Assembly: GCA_013433145.1 (NCBI GenBank)
Contig: CM024176.1
Span: 9,782,520 to 9,846,519, forward strand
Source: Ascaris suum
Lineage: Eukaryota > Nematoda > Chromadorea > Rhabditida > Ascarididae
Direction of reading: 5' to 3'
Length of the DNA: 64,000 nt
Shown: in pieces, positions 38,301 to 52,000 of the stretch
Position numbering within the stretch: position 1 is the stretch's first letter
Layout: the number at the start of each line of letters is the position of its first letter
The notes under the pieces: model-generated
Told to the model about the DNA's origin: nothing
Database searches by the model: none
What the model saw: the letters and a program-made list of their open reading frames with translations, nothing else
Translations under genes and position numbers: made by a program

Positions 38301-41300
38301 AGATTATTTGCTTTCAGAGTATGCGCATCTCTCGAATGCCGATAAAACACCTCTGTGACAAGTGCATTATTGTGTGCTTTTGTCTATGCTGATCTACTAT
38401 TGGCGTATACCGCATATCCGGATGCGATCTGAGTTCAGATTTAACAAGGACCAGCAGATGCTCCATAATAAAGACATATGATGGCTACTCACATAAAACC
38501 TCATAGGAGACTGTAAGCTCGGGGACATGTTCTTGGTGCTGGAAATTCCTATGACCGGATGCTTATTGGTCGATACTTGTGGACACACCACGTCTATTTC
38601 TTAGAGAAACTTGGAGTTATTCCAAAGTTTGCAGCTGCGTTAGTATCTTGGCATCGCACATAAAGCAGTTGGGAAAAAGTGAGCTCTGACTTGAGGCTTT
38701 ACCTTGCCTGCCTCATTTGAAACTACTGCAATATTTCGCGCTAAAACAGTGCCATCATTGCCGTTTTCCTTTCGATGAACCTTCACAATTATGTGAAATT
38801 AAAATTGCACATTGCGCATGTGTCATCTGCATAGCACAATATCGATAGGATATGTCAAGAACTCGCGTCTGTCTGAGCTGTAGCTCGCACTGACAAACTA
38901 GGTCTTAGTCAGTGTCATGTCCGTCTCAAGGCCGTCTGTATTGCCATTCATGTTAATTCGTCGACTATAAACAAAAACATATACTCCGAAAATTTGAGAA
39001 AAATATGCTTGCCTTTCATGTCGGTTGAATTTACTTCTACTGCTGAGTTTTAAAAAAATGTTTAGAAGCCTGTCAGAAAAGTTAACGCAATATGCGCTTA
39101 CATAAATGAAATGTTCCTTCGAATTTAAATTCACTATACCGTTGATGCAAGCCTTTAATGTTTTAAAAACTATCGCTTTTGTATACCATGACCGTCGAAA
39201 TCGCTTACACGGTATAAACCGCAAGGAGCATTTATCCTCTACGAATGGTTCATACGTTCATTAAAATTGATATCTCAAAAGATTTTATGATATATGATTC
39301 TCTATGGTATTATCATATCTTCATCTTTATAGTTCATGATGACATATGTAGAGTTGAAAGCGCCAATGAGAAAGGAAAAACATATGCAGACTTCGATATG
39401 ACGCTAGAGTAAGATGCTTTAGCATATCAAATGAGTAAAAGACGCTTTAAAAAAAGAATCCTTTATTGAAAATTTATGCAAACGATTGAAAAAATTTTCA
39501 AATATTAATGCATCATTGATTTATTTATCACTAATTTTTTAAAATTTGGCATTATTTATGAAATGAGCGGAACAAAAAAAAAATGTTTCTTGTATATGTT
39601 GCATTGCTATGCCCACTCATTTATATTGAATTTTTTTTTTTTTTTTGCCTTCTCATTTCTCATAATTTAATCGAATTCTATTGAGGACGTTTCATTTTGA
39701 TTAGGATAATTCCAATGAAACGTTCGACACTTTTTTTTTGGGAAAATTTTATTGCATAATATTGGAGAAAACTAATAAATCGAACATTGTTATTTATTGT
39801 GGAAAGTTTTCTTCATCATGCAACTCTCATATATTTCAATTGCAACACTATGAACTTAGAGATAATTTTGCTATAAAATAATGAAAGTGTTATGGCATTG
39901 AGGCTTTTTATAGGTGTGAATGTTTTGAAGTTTTTTGTTGGTACTAAGTATTTTAGTTCTTTTTTTTTTCTCATTGCTAGTTTTTTTTTTTTTTTTTTTT
40001 GAGGGGTTTCGTTGTCGATGATAGCATAATGCGTGAAAAATGTCTTCTCATCTATCTATGTGCCTGAATATTTTATTCCTTAGACCGATTTTGCCGGTTT
40101 CAACGAACTCAGCAGCGCGCATATCCCACACCTTTGTTGATTAATGTTGCATAAGTCTTCAGGTGCTGTCGCCAGAGCTTTTCCTGTTCCTCAAGTTTTC
40201 CCTCTTATTACACTGCCAAAATCTTCCCAAATGGATTTCTTGCGAACCTGTTCATACTGCTAATTCAAATATATTTCACAGGGTAAGATGCCATTTGTTC
40301 GCATTCAGTCTCGCCCCCTCCTTCACCTTCCTCATTTGGATCAATGGTTATCGAAAGCCTAAGGCATTTGTCGTTGCTCATGGAACGATTTCATGAAATA
40401 AACTGCTTTCATTAGTGTGACACGGGTAACTTTAATGCAGGGTGCTGAAAGTTTGTGGAATCTGGTGGTATTTTCTGCCATGCTTGTGAAAAAATTCACA
40501 GGAATATTAAATCGGACTAAACCCCGAATTGGTCATTCCTAACGAAATAGATAGAATAATGTTCATTCACTATGTAATTCTAAATTTTCATTTAACACCA
40601 GCGAATTTGGAAATGGCAGAAGGGAAAAGAAGGATGGAGGAAACTTTTTTCCACACCCATTTAGATGTTTCGGAGTATTCATGCATCGATGATTTCGATG
40701 GAGATCTCTAGTTTTCATGAGCACTAAAATTCGACATTTCTTCCCAAAAAATGATGACCAGTGCTTAATTTGCGCAATGCTTAAAATGACCTGGCATGCA
40801 AGTTTGGAATGAGTCTTTTTCATGACAGTCAGAGGGCTGTGCTGCATATCCAAGGGCAAAATGATGGTGCGACCTTTCCGTTCAGTGGAAAAAGTGAGTA
40901 GCAGAGCTAAATACGACTGACAACCACAAAAGTAGCCCAGGATGGTAGAGGGAGCAAGACATCCTTGGCAATACAAGTGCGAAAAAATTCATGAAGGAGG
41001 ACATCGCAGCACAATGCCGAGAAAATCGCTGATGTTCTCACTGTCCTTCAGAAACGCTATGTGCCATGCAGCAGATGCTTACCAATTCTAGGTACCCTCT
41101 ACAAATTAACAAGCCCTAAAATCCTTTGTTAATTTACTAGTTTGAAGGGCCCCACATGTTCGAGACCACATAACCTCATTTGAGACCACGAAGGAAGCAC
41201 AGATTCAGCACCCTACGAATATCGATTGTTCAGCGCCCAAATTCGTCGATCGCTGAAGTTCGCAAATCCAGAACTGCTCGAGACTCTACCTCGATGGCAT

Positions 41301-44300
41301 CTCCCCTCCCTCCGCCTTCAGAAGTTTGTGAATTTGGTTAGCTATGACTGAAATTTATTAATGTGTAATGCTAATTGAAAAATTTTAGGAACACCGAATA
41401 TACTTTTTGCAATGGGATGTAGCAATCGACCTCACCGCTGATAATCATAATTCATCAAATTACTAGATCATTTAAATATATTACTCGGTTTATAACCGCA
41501 TTCAACATAAAGTGTAATCGGATGCAATCTGGCTATTTATCAACTAAGCGTGCAAATGAAAGTCGAATCTAGGGGATTAATGATTATGCTACATGAGAGT
41601 TCGTTGTTGCCTCTAATTAGTCTTCTTTATGCATCAGCAACATTCAATCTGCTTTCTCATCATTTTCATATAAAATTCAGATTGCAATATCGCAATTGCT
41701 TGAACTAAAATATGAAAACATAATAATCCTTCGTAGTTGCAAATGGGAAAGTTCGACGTTAAGGGACAGGTCAAAAGTGTTGGAAGAATGCGATTGTCGT
41801 CGTGGAGTGAAATTGTGCTTCTTTTGCGTTTTATTCGACGAAATCGTTAGGAAGGGAGGGCTTTGAAGTACGTAAAGTATGATTATGAGTGGAATTACCA
41901 ACTAAAGTGCAAATAAATAAGACCAATCGGATCTTCTCATATATCTTTATGATTTGAGCCACAATCGATAGCATTCAATAAAAGTGAAAGCAATCAGGCT
42001 CATCATACAATATGAATTATTTCGGTGTATGGAGAAATCTCTTGTATATGCTAAAGTTTCCTTACTTATGAAATAATGCACGCTTTCATAAGGAACTTCA
42101 CAATTGTTATATTTGCATTTGAATGATTTAGCACATCTCTTTGCAAACGTATTTCAAAATTATTTTTCATCTATTGCAGCAGGTTTATAAGAACTCATTT
42201 GGTTGATTGCTCTACGATGTTGAAAATTAGTTGTTGATAGTTGGCGATATGCTTCACATATTGATTACCTATGAACTTTTCGGCATTAGTTTAGATATTT
42301 TTGACCGCTTTAGTCTTATAAATGAAATCATTTATGCATTTTTTTTGCTTGTCAATCTCGTAATTTTCCCCACATTCGTTGATCACTAAATAAATGTGAG
42401 CGTTGATGAATTACATCCTGAGGCGTTCGGCCAATAGCCATGGCATAAGCAAGCGCTCTACACTACGAATGCAATATCTATTTAGTATCTCTCTATTCGC
42501 TTCGGTTTGTAGTCCTTATATTGCTGAGCAAACTCTTTTCAGGAAGAAATCATCCCTCTTCAAAACTTGTCACAGTTATTTTACAACGATGAAATAATTT
42601 AATTTCTATAGGAAATTTTAAATTTCAATGAAATTTTTAATAGCGTACAATAAGAGCGATTATTTCTCTTGCCATCTTTTTAATCACTGTCTGGATTAGT
42701 ATGAGATTTGATGAATATGCGAATGGGAAGATAATTGACCGAGTGAAATTAGTTTTAATATTATGAGAAAATTGAATTCAAAAAACAGAAATAAATTTTT
42801 CACTCTATTGTGCTTTATTCTATTGATGAATATTTTCACGCTTTTATGCCGAATATTTTCTCAGCAATAATTTTTTTGCTATTCCTCTAAAAATGTTCGA
42901 TTTTTAATCACGTTTTCTTTTGTCATCAAATTTTTCGCTGATATTTTGCTCGTTTAAAATGCTCATTAGATAGTTACGAACACATCATTCATAAAACAAT
43001 TGATTATTTTGCATAACTTTCGGCGCTTTAGACACTTAATGAAAGATTATTGGGAACTTTTATGTATTCTGTCTATTATGCATCTCAATTTTTTGCCCTA
43101 AGGCTAATAAATAGTCGCATGGTTGTTGCATTATTTTTCAACTTGCAGTTGCACACGAAATTTCCATCAATTTCACTCGGCATTTTCAACTTTGCAAAGA
43201 ATTTCGTCAAATCACCTGGTCGATCCTACTCATAACCTAATATTTATTCCTCATATTAATGCAATGTTGCAATTGTTAACCACATCTGTCAGATGTTGTT
43301 AGCGCTTACTGTTTCAATCACCTTAATATCTCATTAAATACCGAGTTGATGTCAATGTTCTGTTTGATGTTGAAGACAGGAAAATACAACTAGATGACTA
43401 GCATACCTGTTCATTACCTGTCCATAAGTTATATTTGCACTTGAATAACGAGCAGTTCGCTAGCTGTTCTCTATTTCAACTCAATCGCTTACTTAATCAC
43501 CTGTATACCATATGCTTCTATGAATATTTTACCACAAACTCTTTTGCACTTATGAACTATTCAAAAATTTTAGTTGCACTGGATATATAAGTGTGCATTA
43601 ACTCAAACCACTTTCCAAAAGAATTTCAAAAAGTTCGTAACAAAGAGGAATGCCTATGATCAAATATTGTCTATATTTTACACCTTTCGTCGATACTAAT
43701 TTTTTTTTTGGTGACTGATACAATTGATCATCAGATTCCATAGTTCCGATAGGATTAAATTCAACTTCCTGTTGACGATCACTATTCCTCTCTTCCTCCT
43801 TCCATATTAATTTTTTTTTCAATACTTTCCAAGAAATTAGTCCCATTTTCAGCATCTTTCGTTTGTTAGGTCCTTTTTAGTTCAAATGGCTCCCGCTGAG
43901 GACATAAATTTTTGCTAGTATTTCTCAAACATCATTATCATAATCCTCTGCGAAATGTTGATTTAAGTCACTCGATTTATAATTCTACAACTAGTGCAGT
44001 GCTTACACTAAAAATCGATTCTGAATTATCAAGAAAAAGCTTCTATATAATTAATCATTCGCTATTTTTGTGCCTTCCGTTTTAATAAAATTACACAAAC
44101 TCGAAAAAGTCATAGTTCTTGTGAAATTCTCTTTATGAAGTTTTGAGTGGCTACAGTTTGCATTTTTGAAGCAATTCTTTCTCGGCTCCTTTTGCTCCCT
44201 TATGTTATTTCTCATTTTATTTTGATGAGCTTCTCTAATTTGCTGACCTCTGTTATCCAATCCATGCATAAAATTATCTGCATTTGAATATAGGGCAACT

Positions 44301-45231
44301 GGAAGCAATTGAAATGCTCCTTCTGATAGTTGAATTAGCAACTACATCAGCTTGATCGAAAGCTTCAGCTCTCTTTCAACCCATACTGAAATTATTTTGA
44401 ATCAGGCTCGTCGCCGTTTGCTGATTTCATCGAATCCGATTCAACAAAAATATTGCCTAGTCACGAGGATAGAAACGACGCTAACAAGAGGCGATGTTTA
44501 GTGGCAACCTGCAGACGACTGTCACTAACGAAATTATCACTAGAATAAACATGGCCATTGAATAGAGATTTCGGCGAAGGAAATTGAATTTGAAAAACTT
44601 TAAAAGCGAACTTCTTCACCTATTTGCCTATTTAACTGGGAACATCGGTGGCCAGCGTTGTTTGCCTCATATGAATAGATTGACCGAAACTGCTCAGGTA
44701 TGTTCCGCATTGCAGGGGATTGATTCTTTTAGAAAGTTGGAAGTGAACGCTTCGACAGCATCAGGAAGAAAGTGATGAAGTCAAGATGGCTTCGTAACAG
44801 AAACTACATTCCGAGGTGTCGTTAGTCTGTGTGCTACGGCGTGCTTCGACATGTGTATGTCTCTTCGCCTTTCTGAGTGAATTTTGAAAGTGGAGGGCAA
44901 CAGACTGAAAACACACCAGTACAAAGAGCAACATTTTCCAGTCCGGCTCATCAAGCCATGCAACTTCTTTTAGCAACCGGATGACAGAAGGCATTGAACC
45001 ATCCGTAAAAGCCCGCTAGTGTCCTAAACCTAATCCTGCACTTTAACCATTCGCAAAAGATTCATTTTTCGGTTGTCTATAAATCTTTTCGAGCCTAGTG
45101 ATTCAACCCGGAAATTCCTGTGGAGACCAACCAATGGTACACATTCAATTTTTTTATGGACTATATTCGCCATATTCAATAATTCCAAACTGAGTATCTC
45201 TGTATTTCTTTAAAAAAAAACCTGGCAGGAA

Positions 45232-45330
45232 AACAAGTGCACGTGCGCGCAGACACGCACACACTCATATGTAAACATACACATACACAGAAACGTATAC
45301 ACACGAAAAGACACAACGTGTTGCGCATGG
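45232..45330. repeat. Imperfect CA-rich microsatellite
   Basis: A degenerate run of CA/ACAC units (cacgcacacactcat, acatacacatacacag, tatacacacg). Confidence 0.8.
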
Positions 45331-48074
45331 AAAATACTATAATGCGGTCTTAATTTCGCCGAATGTATGGAAATGAATTGTATTGGGGAATTGATAATAG
45401 GGAATGGACAAAATCAAAATACGTTCATCGCTCCACTTCCATGCTATGTTTATTCATATATTCCCTTTTACATCAGAACATATCGAAAAATTTATGCAGC
45501 TTTAATTCGATTGCTATCTTCACTTCGGATTCGTTTGCGATTGATCTCTTTAAAGAAAAATTCACGACGATCTTCGTTCTTCCGCAGAGCGTACGCTGAT
45601 TATGCAAACAAATATGATGGAAGCGGAAAAAACTTTATGTTATGAAGGCGCTGACTATATGCAAGTAAAACGATAATCCAATTATCCTTTTGAAAGTTCA
45701 CCCGTTGCGCGTTCTATCGACCGAAAGAATCTCTTAACTCCTATCGACGACCCTCAAAATTATCGCCAACTTGAAATAGGACCGAAAAATATCCCTCACG
45801 CCTCCATCGGGGGAATTAGCACCTGTCGAAACCAACATTCTTTTAAAAACATGGACTTAGGAGATTGTTGCTTCACAATTCAACGCACGCTACTGTGTTT
45901 TCTTAGCGCATTATTTTGTTATCTTATCCATGATGTGTTTTTTTTTTTGATTGCTGGAATTAAGGAATAGACGCCTATCGCTGTTCACTTATTTATATAT
46001 TTCGTTTGTCACTAAAAGGACGTTAAGAGCGGATCTTTTACGTCAGTTAGTTTCATTTCATCGCATTTCCCATTCGAATACTTTGCAGCGGTGTAATCAA
46101 CATTTTTATCGGTTTCTATAGCTTTTTCAGTCTTGCTTCTTCCAGTTATTCTTAAATATGAGCGGTTTTTTTTTTCAATGTGCATATTATTCAATAATAT
46201 TGTCTTAATTGTTGAGCGATTTAATAGTTATATTTTAAAAACGATTCTTCTGCATGAAATGAATCCGACATTTTGCTTGAAAATTTTTATCGCTTTTTCT
46301 ATTCGATAAATTTCTGCTAAAGACGTTTTTTGCATACGAAATGAAGTGGCTGATGTCTTTGATACATACTGCAATGAGGTTTCGACTACATAAACAGTAG
46401 AGAAAAATTCTACTTTCGATTACGATCGTATATCAGTATTTTCTCTATGGTCCCACCACATTCTTAAAGCTATCTATAGAACACATCCGGTCATAGTGTT
46501 GAGTTGTGAGAAAATATTGATCAGCTTTATTTTATAGATGATAGAAAATTCTAGCACTTGATCATTGAAACGTAAGCTTGCTCTCTGAAATTTTGTCTGC
46601 CTTGCTTGTCGCATATCAAGTTCTAGCATCTAGCCCATTCATACGACATTTAGAAAATGATCATATGCGATGAAAATGAAAGAAAAGTTCTTCACAGTAA
46701 CATCGCGGATAGAAAGGACGAACAAGTGATTTAGCACCGACTACGCAATAGACAAGCGGAAATGACTCGATCTCATCAACAAAGAAGTATGAAATACACC
46801 TGAGGTGAAACCTTTTGCTAATGAAAATCAATCAGTGCTATCGATTCAACGTTATGACAATTCAACTATAATAACACTAGAAAAAAAAAGCTGCATTTCC
46901 GCGTCGCACTACTAAATGACGTAATGGAAACGCAAAATACAACAAAGTATATTGTACTTAGGCAAAATTTGCTATGCGAAAAAGAGAAGCGTGAAATAAA
47001 CGCTTTATGCTTGAAGAAATTTAAAGCAAAATGCATATAAAATGATGCCGAGAAACATTTCGCGAATTTGTTTTCTTTTTGCAAAGCGATCTCATTGCAA
47101 AGTCGTTGCAAAACGCATTATCATTTTAGAAGATGCATTATTATTATGGAAAGATGATTTTTATGAGAGCGAAAAATTGTCCTATTTTTTGTTTGAGGCA
47201 ATGCAAAATCACTTTGCAAAGTAACATAAATGCAATCATAATGCTGATATGTGGAAGCACTTCAAAATGAAAAAAAATCTTATTTGCTGTGATTGTGAAA
47301 TGTGACGGTAGTGATGGAGAATGAGTGGTGAATGGCGACCGACCACCACAGTGAAACGCCAACAACTGGACGTATTGGCGTTGCTCCATGCATCATTTAT
47401 CTATACAATCAACTTGTGAAGACATCGACCGTCACAATTTCTGCCGAGTCGACGATACCAAACGTACCATAGGATACTCAGGAGCAGGTACAGCGCACCA
47501 CTATAATGCGATTTTTTGCACAAATCTGCAAAACGCTCATAAAAACGGCTCGCATGAGAAAATTCCGTTTCCAACAATCGCGTCCATTCCAATTTCAAGG
47601 ATTAGGAGGCAGGTGTTACCTAGGGTAGGTTGTCTCATGTGGATGGGATGGAGGGGTCTGACTGGAGAAGGGGAAGCACGACCACCTCATTTGTCAGCAT
47701 GTAATACAGTCGAAGAGGTGCCAAATTAATCCACACTTAATAGAGGCACCATACTCGAAAGAGTGGATACTATATTATTCTCTCCGCCAATTACACTAAG
47801 TGACTGCCATAAAAGGGCTGGTCATCCGAAGAATTTCAGCAGCTAGAAAATTTGGCCAAAAGCGATTTTAAGCAATCAAATTTGGATGTTAGCGATGGAA
47901 AACTGCTGTTGCAGCTGAAAACTTTGTGGCCACTGAAAGTTGGCTAAGTAACTGGTGGTTCCGCTATGATATCTGACGTTTTTTGGCCAAGTTTCGCAGG
48001 AATGCACTTCATCCGGGCGCATTTTCGGTGTTGAATTCCATATATTCTGCCACTCTGACAGAAATAAAAACTGT

Positions 48075-48099
48075 CCCCCCCCCCCAAAAAAAAAAAAAA
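48075..48099. repeat. Homopolymer runs, C11 then A14
   Basis: Eleven C directly followed by fourteen A. Confidence 0.9.
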
Positions 48100-48255
48100 T
48101 GGTCCGACTAGCTGAATTTTCTTTTTCAAAAATATTTTGTCCGAGAAGGTAAAATAAGACAAAGGGTGAGAAGATGCTACTGCGGCTTTCGTTTTTTTTT
48201 TGTGGTACTCTCCAAAATAGAGATTATTATTGCTATTTGTGGGGAGGAGGGGAGA

Positions 48256-48270
48256 GGGGGGGGGGGGGGG
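48256..48270. repeat. Homopolymer run, G15
   Basis: Fifteen G within a longer G-rich purine tract (from about 48240). Confidence 0.9.
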
Positions 48271-49011
48271 AGTGGAGATTACCCGATGCGTCTGCCTAGT
48301 CCATCACTCGGCTTTTCGAGTCAGCTGCTGTCTTCGAAACAGTCTCAGGTGCCTGTCGTCATCAAATCATGATGACAATCATCTATCATTCATCAAGGCT
48401 CCTTCAGCGCATCTAAGTCCCTATGAGCAGACTATCCACAGCTGTCAGTATCTGATAATAGTCGCTCGCCATGAATAATCTTTCCAAATGTCGCATATCT
48501 TTATCCACATTGTCTACATAGGGCATATATATCTGGCGATTACTTTGAATTTGAGATTCACTTAAGTTAGATTTACGAAATTAGATGAGTACAATAAACT
48601 CCCTTATTAAATCCTCTTCGCAATTTTTCATCCTCACCATTCGAAATTAAAAGAAATTATAGATATTTTATTTGCTATAATTTTGCATATATTTTATGCT
48701 GGTCATTTTTTCATTTCTATACCGTTCCTTCCCCCAAACGAGAAATATTTTCTGATAGAGGAACATTAGATAAATTGAAACAATGATATTATACTATACA
48801 TTTATTGCTTTACAATGATATATGAAACTCATTAGTCATGTGAATGGAACGACACTATGGAGCTTATAATACGCATTTTCCCACTCGTTCTTTGCCATGT
48901 TGTTTCTTTTTGTGCTCGTTATGTGTGACGAAATTTTTTTCAATTATGCATTTCTTCGATCGTTTTGCAATTGCGACTACACATATTCGTGCAATGTTTA
49001 TTCCGTTCGTT

Positions 49012-49036
49012 ATTCTCTCAGAAATTATCGTTGCAG
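49012..49036 (+). promoter_or_regulatory. Probable splice or trans-splice acceptors before the channel gene start
   Basis: Two acceptor-like sites, attctctcag (ending 49021) and tatcgttgcag (ending 49036), lie 31 and 16 nt before ATG 49053. A leader acceptor this close to the start is normal in nematodes. It also supports 49053 over the upstream in-frame ATG at 48897. Confidence 0.45.
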
Positions 49037-49052
49037 AAATCGACGATCTATT

Positions 49053-52000
49053 ATGATTCCACATCTTTTGTATTTTATTTCGCTTGCAAGAATATTTCAT
49101 GGCTTGACGAATACGACAGACTATTCATTCAATCCATCGTTATCCAATGCTCAAGCATCACAAGGTGGCATTGTAAGTGAGGAAGAATGCGATGAAAGCT
49201 TCGGGGATGGCTCAACAAAAAGTGTTCTTCATAAAATTCTCGACGACGGCTATGATAAAACGATTGTACCTAGCAAAAACGGTGCACTCGTCTCAGTTGA
49301 AGTCGCACTACAAACTTTCTCGGATATTTCGGAGAGCAGCGCCAGTTTTACAGCTGATATCCTCCTCAGGTAAACTGCAACTCTAGAAAAGCGGAAAAGA
49401 ACGAATGAATAGTTGGACAGCAAACTTTGACTGCCTAGACTCATGGATCAGTGTTTGCTTCTATAGTACTAGAGATTCCTCCGTAGGGTTTTGAAGTTGT
49501 GCATATCATGGCATTCTCCTCATTCTGAATCCACGGTGTATCGGAATAGTCACAGCATAATGACATAAGTAGTATTTTGATAGAAACTGCTCTTTGGAAT
49601 CATCTGGAAAGTTCAAACGGAGATTGAATAATGCAAGGAATTGTTTTTTAATGATTGCTTAACCCTAACAGTCTAGCAATTGTCAGCAAAAAAAAAAAAT
49701 GGATCATAGTAGTTGAAAGACCGACTTTTTATGATCACTTGCAATAGGAAACGTGTACCTTCTCATACCACCAGCAAAAATAGATTTCAAATTTGCCGCA
49801 TATCCTAAAAGGCTTTAGAGATGATGAGCATTCGTTTGTGCGTCGTTTTGTATTGCCGTTTTCATAGAAACGAAATACTCGGAAAGCACCTTATAGAGCA
49901 AAATCTAAAACTTCCTCTAGAATAGAAAGGTTTTCGAAAAACTTCGGCAAAACAGAATTGACTTAAGACGGTAGTCTTCTTGTAGTGTTAGCATTTTCAA
50001 AGAAACATTTTACACTCGCGTAATTTCGAAGAGAGAAATAATGCCCTTTAGCATTTGTATTGATGATTAGTGCTTCATCAATCGCATCTATATTGATTAC
50101 GATCTCTTTGAAGTGCATTTCTTTCACAATCGGATAATAAATAAAATGGGATTTCAGAATCGTTTTTCGAGAAAAGCACTATGATCGACTATTCATGTTG
50201 GTGGGAAAATAGAAGTAGAGATGTTGATTAAACTTGGACTAACTCAATGTTTGGGCAAATTTTGAGTGAAAATTGCAAAAATGCATTCATACCCTCAAGC
50301 ACCATATTTTCATTTCAACTTTTTTGCATCTTCCACTGAATACTGCTGTAGACGAGCGATATACATATGACGCTAATATTGGCAAAAAAAACTTCGATCA
50401 TCAGAGTCCAAAGTACGATAGGTTAAATGAAATGATGATCGGACTATAATAGTGCCCACATACGACGCCCATAATCCCCAAACTGCATTGTTCTTCTAAC
50501 CATCTCGTCTATGGCGGTTGTATTTGTCGGTTGCCTTCTACTACTCCCACTAACCTCTCTTGCTCGCTTAGAATCTAACTCGAATTTCTACTTCAGAGAG
50601 GATGATTTTAGCAGAAATTCATGCTTATTATATTTAGTCAAATATGGCACGATGAGAGGTTACGTTTCGATCAATATTCATCGTGTCTTCCGAATTTAAC
50701 ATTGAATCATCAAATTGTGGATCGTATATGGCAACCAATGGTTTGCTTCGTAAATAGTAAACATAGCGATTTACATTCATCTCCCACTCCAAATACATTT
50801 CTACTTATCTATCCAAATGGGACTGTATGGGTAAGTGATTTCATTGCATTGTTTTGCATATTTTTTTTCCAGAACAATTTGATAAAAAATAGCAATTCGC
50901 TGTTACTTCTACTGACTATCTTGATTTGTTTAGATGAGCGTATAATTGTAATAAGCAATCGTATAGCGTTTATTAAGACTAAAGAGGTTGATAATGTTGA
51001 TGATCTAAGAAGGAGAGGATTACGTTAAGACCTTTCGCACTGAGGTGAAAATACAACTTTCGTTCAGTGAAGAAGAGGTTTAACTCCTAAACGCTTACAA
51101 ACAAGAGTTCCAAGCAGTAAATTAAGGGCGATTTCTCGAGTCAATGCATACTAGCTACACATTTCTGATAGGAATGGCAATGGGTTATTTGAAACCTGCT
51201 GGCATCAAATATTTCAAGTGGATGGATATGAGAGCATACGAATTCATTAAAAGATGTAAGCCTACAACGGATCGAACTGCAATGCAATAGAGTTTCCGTA
51301 AGCGGGGATCTCATGAAGTGGACTTCAACTTTAAACTTCAACTTGAGATGCACATTTATGATACTTCAACACTTGGTTCAACCAAATGCAATAGGCAGAA
51401 AGGCCACATCTATTAAACGTTCGTTTATTTGATCGTTCAAAAAAGATTCCACCTCTTAACTTGAAGTTATATTGTATCGCATTTTGATTTATTGTAGGGG
51501 TTTCCATCCTTAAATCAATTCCTCTGCTCTCAACCACATTCAACACAATTCAAACAGAGCAGAAATCCTCAAGTTAGAACTTGAAAATTCTCTTCAGCAT
51601 AGTTCATTAAAAAAATTTCACCGTTTATTGAATTCAAACAAATTAGTTAGTCTAGTTTTTATTTCAGATAAACCATCGATTACGAGTTGAAGGTAAGATG
51701 TTTCAATTCTTTTGACTATCCACCTAAATCATCGATGACTCTTCAATGAAGATTTGAATTATGCATGTGGATATCCATTAAACATGAGTACAATTGGTGG
51801 AATGTTTTTATCCGTTCGTTCCGAAATTTTCGGAAACTCATACGAAAATAGGGAATAAATTAGCTCCACGAAATGTGACATTTTCGGCAATCATGATCAA
51901 ATAATCTACATTTTGTGCAGTAATAGTAAATTTCAGTACCTTCTCCATAGTGTTTCAATGTATGTTACGCTTAAAAAATTTCGCCTATCCGTTGAAAAGA

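Larger units (their letters stand above)
27235..49019. other. Long AT-rich region without a supportable gene
   Basis: About 22 kb in which I could not link any frames into a gene. The most protein-like isolated frames are on the minus strand at 44051-44341 (contains REQKEPRKNCFKNANC), 43598-43855, 44761-44994 and 28523-28741, and on the plus strand at 47388-47484 (contains CEDIDRHNFC, ending at a gtacag donor-like site). At this base composition several frames of 90-140 codons are expected by chance in 64 kb. No tRNA, rRNA or transposase was recognised. Confidence 0.4.

Noticed and set aside
40563..40976. 137-residue minus-strand frame
   Set aside because: No domain, no splice context and no poly(A) signal in place; compatible with chance.
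50511..50699. Plus-strand frame starting with a signal-like hydrophobic stretch, possible first exon of the channel
   Set aside because: It overlaps channel exon 2 in another frame, while the exon at 49053-49369 supplies both the signal peptide and the family-specific N-terminus in the correct phase.
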